Origin: an uncultured Lachnospiraceae bacterium
Lineage (GTDB): Bacteria > Bacillota > Clostridia > Lachnospirales > Lachnospiraceae
Reading direction: 5' to 3'
Length of the DNA stretch: 5,369 nt
Assembly: GCA_937877165.1 (NCBI GenBank)
Contig: CALEFO010000150.1
Span: 1 to 5,369 of the forward strand
This document shows positions 1 through 5,369 of the stretch, piece after piece; within the stretch, counting starts at the first letter, position 1, and every line of letters begins with the position of its first letter. Made by a program: the position numbers and the translations under genes. The notes under the pieces were generated by a model. The model saw nothing but the letters and a program-made list of their open reading frames with translations, was not told where the DNA came from and ran no database searches.

Positions 1-557
1 TTTTCAATGCCCTGCATCTGACACCGCTTTCGAAGGTGAAGGTGGTGATTCTGGGACAGGATCCGTATCATGAGCCAAAGCAGGCACATGGTTTGTGCTT
101 TTCGGTGCTTCCGCAGCAGAAGAATATCCCTCCTTCGCTGATCAATATTTATCGGGAGCTTCACGACGATGTCGGCTGCCACATGCCGGACAACGGATAT
201 CTGGTTCATTGGGCGGATCAGGGTGTCCTTATGCTGAACACGGTTCTCACTGTGCGGGCCCACGCGGCAAATTCCCATCACGGGAAGGGCTGGGAGCAGT
301 TCACGGATGCGATCCTGAAGGCGGTAAACGAACAGGATCGGCCGATCGTCTACATGCTGTGGGGATCTCAGGCGCAGGCAAAGATCCCGATGCTGACGAA
401 TCCGAAGCACCTGATTCTGACTGCTCCGCACCCGAGTCCCTTGTCTGCCTACCGCGGATTTTTCGGCTGCCGGCATTTCTCCAAATGCAATCAGTTTTTG
501 GAGGAGCACGGAGAGACACCGATTGACTGGCAGATTCCGGACGTTGGAAATGAATGA
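1..557 (+). CDS. ung: Uracil-DNA glycosylase, family 1 (5' end outside window)
   Basis: Removes uracil from DNA as the first step of base excision repair in the cytoplasm. The reading frame is open from base 3 (FNALHLTPLSKV...), so the GTG at 36 is internal and the real start lies upstream. By comparison with the E. coli enzyme (229 residues) about 44 N-terminal residues are missing and 184 are visible. All the family motifs are present: the water-activating loop GQDPYH (nt 54-71, catalytic Asp codon at 60-62), the following QAHGLCFS, the Pro-rich loop IPPSL, the LNTVLTVRAHAANSH segment, the Gly-Ser loop LWGSQAQ, and the Leu-intercalation loop HPSPLSAYRGFFGCRHF with its catalytic His at 429-431. 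It ends in the typical GETPIDW plus a short tail. No terminator is visible in the 34 bp before lysA, so co-transcription is likely. Identity is near certain. Confidence 0.97.
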   Translation, partial: FNALHLTPLSKVKVVILGQDPYHEPKQAHGLCFSVLPQQKNIPPSLINIYRELHDDVGCHMPDNGYLVHWADQGVLMLNTVLTVRAHAANSHHGKGWEQFTDAILKAVNEQDRPIVYMLWGSQAQAKIPMLTNPKHLILTAPHPSPLSAYRGFFGCRHFSKCNQFLEEHGETPIDWQIPDVGNE

Positions 558-591
558 GATTGGATGAGATTTCAAGAGGGAAAGGGAGAAT

Positions 592-1866
592 ATGAAAAAG
601 ACACCGTTTATTACCAAGGAGCAGGCACAGAAAATCACAGAGAATTATCCGACGCCGTTCCACATCTATGACGAGAAGGGGATCCGAAAGAACTGCCAGG
701 CTGTGAAGGAGGCATTTGCGTGGAATCCCGGCTTTTGCGAGTATTTTGCCGTCAAGGCGACTCCGAATCCGTATTTGATGCAGATCATGCAGGACTATGG
801 CTTTGGGTTTGACTGCTCCTCCGAGGCGGAGCTTGTCCTTTCGGATGCGGTCGGCGCAGCGGGGGACAAGATTATGTTTTCCTCGAATGAGACGCCGGAT
901 CAGGAGTACGTCCTTGCAAGAAAGCTGGGCGCAATCATCAATCTGGATGACATCACACACATCGCAACATTGGAAAGGCTATTTGGCGATACGTTTCCGG
1001 AGACAATGTGCTGCCGCTTCAATCCGGGCGGAATTTTCCAGATGAGCAATGGCATCATGGACAATCCCGGGGATTCCAAGTACGGCATGACGAAGGAGCA
1101 GCTTTTCGATGCATATGCGCAGCTGAAGGCTCACGGCGTGAAGCACTTCGGGATTCATGCATTCCTTGCCTCCAACACCGTTACCAATGAGTATTACCCG
1201 AAGCTTGCCGGAGAGCTGTTCAAGCTTGCCGCAGAGGCACATGAGAAGCTCGGCATTCATTTTGCGTTCATCAATCTGTCCGGCGGTGTCGGCGTCGCGT
1301 ACCGGCCGGAGGAGACCCCCAATGATATCCGGAAGATCGGGGAGGGGGTTCATCAGGTTTATGATGAGATTCTGGTCCCCGCCGGAATGGGTGACTGTGC
1401 GATCTACACCGAAATGGGACGGTTTATGATGGCTCCGTATGGCGCGCTGGTGACGACGGCAATTCATGAAAAGCACATCTACAAGGAGTACATCGGCGTG
1501 GATGCCTGCGCAGCCAATCTGATGCGGCCCGCAATGTACGGCGCGTACCATCACATTACGGTGCTCGGCAAGGAAGAGGCGCCGCACGATCACACCTACG
1601 ATGTGGTCGGCTCTCTCTGCGAGAACAACGATAAATTCGCAGTGGACCGGGAGCTTCCGAAAATTGACATGGGAGACATTCTGTACATCCATGACACCGG
1701 GGCGCACGGCTTCTCCATGGGCTATAACTACAACGGACGGCTCTGGAGTGCAGAGCTCCTTCTTCAGGAGGACGGATCGATCAAAGAAATCCGCCGCGCG
1801 GAGACGCTGAAGGATTATTTTTCAACTTTTGATCAGACAGAGTTTGCTTCTAAGCTCTGCAGGTGA
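592..1866 (+). CDS. lysA: Diaminopimelate decarboxylase-like PLP enzyme (group IV decarboxylase)
   Basis: Predicted to decarboxylate meso-diaminopimelate to L-lysine, the last step of lysine synthesis. The 424 residues match the usual family length and the fold type III (alanine-racemase-like) barrel plus C-terminal beta domain. Visible motifs are the PLP lysine K55 in YFAVKATPNP, SKYG (162-165), H189 in GIHAFLASN, the PLP phosphate loop SGGVG (230-234), EMGR (274-277), RPAMYGAYH (312-320), CENND (343-347), and the C-terminal Tyr-Asn (Y380, N381) in GYNYNGR. Several differ from textbook LysA, which has HCHIGS, EPGR and CES/CESGD at these places. I believe this is a recognised Clostridia subfamily normally annotated as LysA. 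The ATG at 592 follows a purine-rich Shine-Dalgarno AAAGGGAG (581-588), and the first residues lead directly into the conserved YPTPFHIYDE. No lysine riboswitch fits in the 34 bp upstream. Substrate is inferred from family; another amino-acid or polyamine decarboxylase is possible. Confidence 0.88.
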   Translation: MKKTPFITKEQAQKITENYPTPFHIYDEKGIRKNCQAVKEAFAWNPGFCEYFAVKATPNPYLMQIMQDYGFGFDCSSEAELVLSDAVGAAGDKIMFSSNETPDQEYVLARKLGAIINLDDITHIATLERLFGDTFPETMCCRFNPGGIFQMSNGIMDNPGDSKYGMTKEQLFDAYAQLKAHGVKHFGIHAFLASNTVTNEYYPKLAGELFKLAAEAHEKLGIHFAFINLSGGVGVAYRPEETPNDIRKIGEGVHQVYDEILVPAGMGDCAIYTEMGRFMMAPYGALVTTAIHEKHIYKEYIGVDACAANLMRPAMYGAYHHITVLGKEEAPHDHTYDVVGSLCENNDKFAVDRELPKIDMGDILYIHDTGAHGFSMGYNYNGRLWSAELLLQEDGSIKEIRRAETLKDYFSTFDQTEFASKLCR

Positions 1867-1872
1867 TATACT
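1844..1872 (+). promoter_or_regulatory. Candidate promoter for tRNA-Leu, overlapping the lysA stop codon
   Basis: A -35-like TTGCTT (1844-1849, 3 of 6 consensus bases) is separated by exactly 17 bp from TATACT (1867-1872, 5 of 6). The -10 is preceded by TGA, giving an extended -10 (TG-N-TATACT). The TG is part of the lysA stop codon at 1864-1866. Transcription would start near 1879, about 30 nt before the mature tRNA, leaving a short leader for RNase P. The match is read by eye and has no experimental support. Confidence 0.5.
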
Positions 1873-1875
1873 AAA

Positions 1876-1903
1876 ACAGTTCGCTGTGTGTCCAGTGAAC
1901 TGT
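1876..1903 (+). other. 11-bp hairpin between lysA and tRNA-Leu
   Basis: ACAGTTCGCTG (1876-1886) can pair with CAGTGAACTGT (1893-1903) around the 6-nt loop TGTGTC. The stem has 11 pairs including one G-U (G1883, T1896). On the plus strand no T-tract follows (the sequence continues AAGATGCC), so it is not a standard intrinsic terminator. It could mark or protect the 3' end of lysA mRNA, or be an operator for the overlapping tRNA promoter. On the minus strand four T residues follow the stem, but no minus-strand gene ends here. The structure is visible; the function is unknown. Confidence 0.45.
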
Positions 1904-1908
1904 AAGAT

Positions 1909-1991
1909 GCCGGAGTGGCGGAATGGTAGACGCGACAGACTCAAAATCTGTTTTTCGCAAGAGAGTGAGGGTTCGAGTCCCTTCTCCGGCA
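1909..1991 (+). tRNA. tRNA-Leu (anticodon CAA, reads UUG)
   Basis: An 83-nt class II tRNA that folds completely. The acceptor stem is GCCGGAG (1909-1915) with CTCCGGC (1984-1990) and discriminator A1991. The D arm is GCG/CGC with GG in the loop. The anticodon stem ACAGA/TCTGT encloses the loop CTCAAAA with anticodon CAA at 1942-1944. The 15-nt variable region (1952-1966) can form a short arm. The T arm GAGGG/CCCTT has the loop TTCGAGT. The long variable region and discriminator A fit leucine. The 3' CCA is not encoded and must be added by the CCA-adding enzyme. A candidate promoter lies just upstream and a terminator starts 9 nt downstream, so the gene is probably a monocistronic unit. Confidence 0.96.
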
Positions 1992-1999
1992 GATGACGG

Positions 2000-2038
2000 G
2001 ACCCGTGGTTCTCTGGAATGGAGAGCCCGGGTCTTTTT
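2000..2038 (+). terminator. Rho-independent terminator of tRNA-Leu
   Basis: GACCCG (2000-2005) pairs with CGGGTC (2028-2033). After a single bulged T (2006) the stem continues GGTTCTCT (2007-2014) with GGAGAGCC (2020-2027), including two G-U pairs, around the loop GGAAT. That makes 14 base pairs in all. Five T residues (2034-2038) follow directly. It separates the tRNA unit from the ABC transporter gene. Confidence 0.9.
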
Positions 2039-2122
2039 GTATAGAAATTTCGATTTTTCTGCATGTTCCGGGAATACTGATCTGAGACGGGACCGGAGCG
2101 TATATTTTCAGAAAAGAACGTC

Positions 2123-2129
2123 GGAGGTG
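2123..2129 (+). promoter_or_regulatory. Ribosome binding site that fixes the ABC gene start at 2139
   Basis: GGAGGTG is a seven-base match to the anti-Shine-Dalgarno and lies 9 nt before the ATG at 2139. The same frame is open back to an ATG at 1923, but that codon lies inside the tRNA-Leu gene and everything before 2038 is tRNA or terminator. The 2139 start is therefore strongly preferred. Confidence 0.88.
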
Positions 2130-2138
2130 GGGGAATCC

Positions 2139-4709
2139 ATGGAACGGGCTGAGGCACAGATTATTTTCTTTGAAGAGAATCAGGATCCGCGGCAGATGGT
2201 GCTGGACGGCGAGGATGTGATCGGAGGCGGAGATCATGTGGAGCGGACGAGGGGGCGGCTGACGCTGGATTACCCGTTTCTTGCGAAGGAGCAGGGGCGT
2301 TTTTTCCGGGAGGATGGCCACTGGTTTTATGAAAATCAGGCGGAGAATGGCTTTACCTCTGCAGCGGGGACAATTCTTCGAAAGGGAGAGCGCCAGCAAT
2401 TGAAGGATTTCAGTGTCATCCGCATTGCCGATGACAAGATGCTGACCATTCTTTTCCGGGAGAACGCGGCAGTTTCCGCGGAGTGGAAGAGCATCGGGCT
2501 CGACAGCTCTTCGGATCACAGGGTGAAGATCGTGGATGCTGCGGATGAGGGGAAGCCGGAGGAGGAACAGGACAGTCTGATCCTTTTCCTGGAGAATGGG
2601 CGCTGGAACATTCAGGAGTTTCATTCCAATCAGATTTATCTCAACGGAGAGCGGATCACGCAGCCGGTAAAGCTTCAGATTGACAGCATTCTGGCGGTCG
2701 GCGACACGCTGTTTTTCTTTGAGGGATCGCGCCTTATCTACAACGTTCCGGAGGCGGAGGCCGCGCCTCTGTCGATTTTCATTGACGAGCGGGCGGTGCA
2801 TTCGCATTTTCGCAAGCACGTCCTTCTGAAGGATATTTATCTGGAAATCGAACCCGGCAATATGGTGCTGATTCTGGGAGGATCCGGTGCAGGGAAAACA
2901 ACCTTCGTCAATGCCGTAACCGGCTATGAGAAGGCCAAGGCGCAGATCCGGAGCGGAAAGGTTGATTTCTATCGGGATTACAAGGATGTCAAGTATCAGA
3001 TCGGATTCGTGCCGCAGGCGGATCTTCTGCGCGGAGAGGATACGGTAGCGGCAACTCTGATGAATGCGGCTCAGATGCGTCTCCCCTCCGGAGTGAGCGA
3101 CAGCGAAAAGGAGAAGAGGGTCCGGGATACGCTTGCTCTGTTCGGATTGGAAGAGCTTGCGGGATTTCCTGTGTCCAAGCTCTCCGGCGGTCAGAGGAAG
3201 CGTCTTTCCATCTGCGTGGAGTACATTTCGGATCCGTCCCTGTTCATTCTGGATGAGCCGGATTCCGGACTGGACGGTGTCATGGCAAGGGAACTGATGG
3301 AGCGCCTCAAGACCATTTCACGCGAGGGCAAAATCGTCATGGTCATCACGCACCAGCCGGACCGCGCGGCCGATCTTTTCGACAAGGTGATTGTCCTTGC
3401 CAAGGGAGGAGAGCAAAGAGTCGGTCAGCTTGCCTTTTACGGAACCGTCCCGCAGTGCAGGACGTTTTTCGGTGTGAATACGATGGAGCAGGTCGTGAAA
3501 TCGGTGAATGCGGTCTCCGAGGGAGGCCTCGGCGAGGCAGATTACTTCATTGCGAAATACCGGAAGCATTCGGAGGAGCAGGAAAGAGAGAAGGCGTGGG
3601 AGGAGCTTGAGAGAGTAAGCGACGAGAAGAATAAGGAAACGGATGACAAAAGTCCTTTCCCGCAGGAAAAGGCAGTAGAAGAGAAATCACGTTCTCGAAG
3701 AGATGAGAACAAAAAGGCAGAACAGACAGCTGCAAGGAACAGAAAAAGGGGCATTCATAAAAAAGAGAACCATGCCGGAACCGGTGATTACGTGCACACC
3801 GGCCGTTTTGGACAGGTTGGGATTTATCTGGGAAAGCTGTTCCGCCTGTTTTTCTATGAAAAGAACTGGAAGGTACTCCTTATGTCGGCTCTGATTGCCT
3901 TTCTTGTCAGCAAGGTGGTTGGACTGAACATGTTCAAGTCGATGGAAGGAGCGAAGATCGGTGCATTGGCGTTTGCATGTGTGTGCATCTGGAACGGATT
4001 CTTCAATTCCATCCAGATGGTCTGCAAGGAGCGCGACATTCTGAAAAGAGAGCACCGTGCAGGACTTCATATCTCGTCCTATATGACGGCACAGGTCCTG
4101 TTTCAGGCAGTTATCTGTGCCCTTCAGGCTGCCATTGCCATGCTGATCTATCATTCGCAGGGACTTGTCTTTCCAAAGCAGGGCGTCCTCATTCGCAGCT
4201 CTTCGATGCTGGACATTGCGGTCACGCTGTTTCTGATTACGTTTTCTGCGGATATGCTGGCCCTCATGGTGTCGTGTCTTGTCCGCACCACCACGGCGGC
4301 GATGACGATTGTCCCTTTCCTTCTGATGATTCAGATGCTGTTTGCAGGGGTTGCGTTTCCACTGCATGGCAGGATCGCGAAGCTTGCGGACATTACAATT
4401 GCAAAGTGGGGCATTCGCGCCATCTGTGCACAGGCTGATTTCAATGCGCTTCCTTCCAATTCTGCATGGAATCAGTTCGTAAAGCTTGCCAATCAGAGCG
4501 CGGATGGAAAGGCACTTGTTACATGGATGAGGGCCGAAGGACTCTCGGAGCAGTTCCGCTATCAGGCGGCAGCCTCTTTGATGGAGCCTGCCTATGAGGC
4601 AAGCGCGTCCAATGTTCTTCTGTGCTGGGGAATCATGCTTCTGTTTGCAGCACTGTACATTGCGGTCGGAGTACTGGCGCTCGAATTCATCGACCATGAC
4701 CGGAGATAG
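2139..4709 (+). CDS. FHA-FHA-ABC-transmembrane fusion transporter (ABCG/ABC-2 type)
   Basis: Predicted inner-membrane ABC half-transporter of 856 residues, probably a homodimeric exporter of unknown substrate. Domains in order: FHA-like 1 (about 18-97), FHA-like 2 (about 115-201), ABC ATPase (about 212-440), charged linker (about 476-545), membrane domain (about 577-850). The ATPase is intact: Walker A GGSGAGKTT (247-255), Q293, signature LSGGQRKR (348-355), Walker B LFILDEP (368-374), SGLD (376-379), switch H405. I count six membrane segments, near 578-595, 605-622, 648-672, 687-713, 718-742 and 826-850, with an approximately 80-residue loop before the last, as in ABCG proteins. Both FHA-like domains keep a fold-like pattern (ENGF, IYLNGERI) but lack the Arg and Ser-Arg-x-x-His that bind phosphothreonine. 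Start set by the site at 2123. Upstream, TATATT (2101-2106) is a possible -10 with no good -35. The best known architectural match is mycobacterial Rv1747. Confidence 0.92.
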   Translation: MERAEAQIIFFEENQDPRQMVLDGEDVIGGGDHVERTRGRLTLDYPFLAKEQGRFFREDGHWFYENQAENGFTSAAGTILRKGERQQLKDFSVIRIADDKMLTILFRENAAVSAEWKSIGLDSSSDHRVKIVDAADEGKPEEEQDSLILFLENGRWNIQEFHSNQIYLNGERITQPVKLQIDSILAVGDTLFFFEGSRLIYNVPEAEAAPLSIFIDERAVHSHFRKHVLLKDIYLEIEPGNMVLILGGSGAGKTTFVNAVTGYEKAKAQIRSGKVDFYRDYKDVKYQIGFVPQADLLRGEDTVAATLMNAAQMRLPSGVSDSEKEKRVRDTLALFGLEELAGFPVSKLSGGQRKRLSICVEYISDPSLFILDEPDSGLDGVMARELMERLKTISREGKIVMVITHQPDRAADLFDKVIVLAKGGEQRVGQLAFYGTVPQCRTFFGVNTMEQVVKSVNAVSEGGLGEADYFIAKYRKHSEEQEREKAWEELERVSDEKNKETDDKSPFPQEKAVEEKSRSRRDENKKAEQTAARNRKRGIHKKENHAGTGDYVHTGRFGQVGIYLGKLFRLFFYEKNWKVLLMSALIAFLVSKVVGLNMFKSMEGAKIGALAFACVCIWNGFFNSIQMVCKERDILKREHRAGLHISSYMTAQVLFQAVICALQAAIAMLIYHSQGLVFPKQGVLIRSSSMLDIAVTLFLITFSADMLALMVSCLVRTTTAAMTIVPFLLMIQMLFAGVAFPLHGRIAKLADITIAKWGIRAICAQADFNALPSNSAWNQFVKLANQSADGKALVTWMRAEGLSEQFRYQAAASLMEPAYEASASNVLLCWGIMLLFAALYIAVGVLALEFIDHDRR
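3564..3773 (+). other. Sequence encoding the charged, low-complexity linker of the ABC transporter
   Basis: Codons 476-545 of the transporter encode a stretch dominated by Glu, Lys and Arg with almost no hydrophobic residues. It runs from KHSEEQEREKAWEELERV through a disorder-like KNKETDDKSP to a basic end (RNRKRGIHKK). The plus strand is strongly purine-rich here. It lies between the ATPase and the first membrane segment, on the cytoplasmic side. The first part could form a short coiled coil; the rest looks disordered. It is continuous in frame with no sign of a frameshift. Confidence 0.7.
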
Positions 4710-4723
4710 GAAAGATCCTTTTC

Positions 4724-5369
4724 TTACGGGTTCTTTTGCGGAGAGTAGGCAATCCGCACATTGATGTCCTGGTTGTAGTTGCCGAAGGCCTTGCCGAAGA
4801 TCGTGAGGCCGCCGACGTGCACCGCGGTATCCGGGACGCTCAGGCGAAGCCTCAGGGAGCTTTTTCCGGTCAGATGGAACGAGTCGATGGTGATGTCTGA
4901 TTTGCGGTCACCGTCAATGAAGGTTCCCTTCTTGTTGATCTGCAGCATTTTTAACAGGCCGTACTGATTCCAGCAGGGAAACCACCAGTCCGGAGTCAGA
5001 AGCCCACGCACTTCCCCGAAATCTCCAGGAGAGGTCCACTGGGCGACATCGACACCATTCAGAGAAAAGGTGATATCAGAAGGCCAGTTTTCATTGATTC
5101 CCGGGGCCTCAGAAGAGAGCTCCATGGAGACACAGAGTTCATCAATCTTCTGATCGTAGGGGATGAAGTTGGGAATGACATACTCGACATATCCCTTCGT
5201 GAACCATAGAATGTCCGCCGTGTAACGGTCATTGTGAAAGAAATAACGGCGGTCATCCACTTCCCCGATCAGATGCTTTTCAGAGGCAAGACCGCAGGTG
5301 GGATAGACGTCACAGTCGCAGTAATGGCCGACCGGGATGGAGGTATTGTATACATTCTGAGCCGGGACA
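4724..5369 (-). CDS. C-terminal sensor domain of a probable ArsR/winged-helix transcriptional regulator (5' end outside window)
   Basis: The frame is open on the minus strand from the window edge to TAA at 4724-4726, giving 214 full codons. GTG at 5260 and ATG at 5256 are not the start: conserved-looking sequence continues upstream (SIPVGHYCDCDVYPTCGLAS, then LIGEVDDRRYFF). I recognise the pattern from Firmicutes proteins annotated as ArsR-family or winged-helix regulators. Landmarks are ILWF..GYVEYVIPN, SSEAP...NWPSDITFSLNG (5054-5116), WTSPGDFG (5015-5038), a TPDWW segment, NQYGLLK, and a C-terminal GGLTIFGKAFGNYNQDI (4763-4813). In those proteins an N-terminal helix-turn-helix of about 80-100 residues precedes this beta-rich domain, so it should lie just beyond base 5369. 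No membrane segment or signal peptide is visible. The ligand is unknown. Family assignment is from memory of motifs; the DNA-binding part is not seen here. Confidence 0.72.
   Translation of the reverse strand, partial: VPAQNVYNTSIPVGHYCDCDVYPTCGLASEKHLIGEVDDRRYFFHNDRYTADILWFTKGYVEYVIPNFIPYDQKIDELCVSMELSSEAPGINENWPSDITFSLNGVDVAQWTSPGDFGEVRGLLTPDWWFPCWNQYGLLKMLQINKKGTFIDGDRKSDITIDSFHLTGKSSLRLRLSVPDTAVHVGGLTIFGKAFGNYNQDINVRIAYSPQKNP

Noticed and set aside
558..591. Lysine riboswitch or other leader upstream of lysA
   Set aside because: Only 34 bp separate ung and lysA, far too short for an L-box. The gap holds a short imperfect repeat (ATGAGATT at 554-561 and 564-571) and the ribosome binding site, nothing more.
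301..960. 219-codon open frame on the minus strand across ung and lysA
   Set aside because: Both opposite-strand genes are confidently coding in other frames, and this frame spans their intergenic gap without any motif.
1996..2006. ACGGG-A-CCCGT inverted repeat as an anti-terminator competing with the terminator
   Set aside because: A single-base loop cannot form an RNA hairpin; it is better explained as chance overlap with the terminator's 5' arm.
1909..2138. tRNA-Leu as an integration site for a mobile element
   Set aside because: No integrase, no repeat of the tRNA 3' end elsewhere in the window, and the base composition is uniform across the junction.
1941..2819. 292-codon open frame on the minus strand across the tRNA, terminator and transporter start
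   Set aside because: It runs through the tRNA gene and terminator and opposite the FHA and ATPase start; the composition is that of a shadow frame.
3687..4697. 336-codon open frame on the minus strand, opposite the transporter membrane domain
   Set aside because: It is antisense to a clearly coding membrane domain, is rich in Arg, His and Cys as expected for a shadow frame, and shows no recognisable domain.
4709..4723. GGAAAG-ATC-CTTTTC as a bidirectional terminator
   Set aside because: The stem is short, AT-rich and includes a G-U pair, and no T-tract follows on either strand.

Overview
The window looks like chromosomal DNA from a Clostridia-type Firmicute, most likely a Lachnospiraceae-like gut anaerobe with moderate GC. 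That placement is inferred from purine-rich Shine-Dalgarno sequences, a tRNA gene that does not encode CCA, and protein styles (the ung and lysA variants, and a regulator sensor domain common in Firmicutes) that I recognise from memory. No database search supports it. I see no mobile element, CRISPR array or rRNA.

Layout. Positions 1-557 hold the 3' three quarters of ung (uracil-DNA glycosylase). After a 34-bp gap comes a complete lysA-type diaminopimelate decarboxylase gene (592-1866), probably in the same transcript. At 1844-1991 there is a compact tRNA unit: a candidate extended -10 promoter overlapping the lysA stop codon, a hairpin, tRNA-Leu(CAA), and at 2000-2038 a strong rho-independent terminator. 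An approximately 100-bp leader then leads to a long gene (2139-4709). It encodes one polypeptide with two degenerate FHA-like domains, an ABC ATPase, a charged linker and an ABCG/ABC-2-type membrane domain. Convergent to it, with only 14 bp between the stop codons, is the 3' part of a minus-strand gene (4724-5369 and beyond). It encodes the C-terminal sensor domain of a probable ArsR/winged-helix regulator.

How the genes relate. ung (base excision repair) and lysA (last step of lysine synthesis) are housekeeping genes with no obvious functional link. The tRNA has its own transcription signals. The FHA-FHA-ABC-membrane protein is the most interesting product: its domain order and length resemble Mycobacterium tuberculosis Rv1747, but the phosphothreonine-binding residues of both FHA domains appear to be lost and the inter-FHA linker is short. 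The regulator is transcribed towards it and need not control it; its own targets probably lie outside the window.
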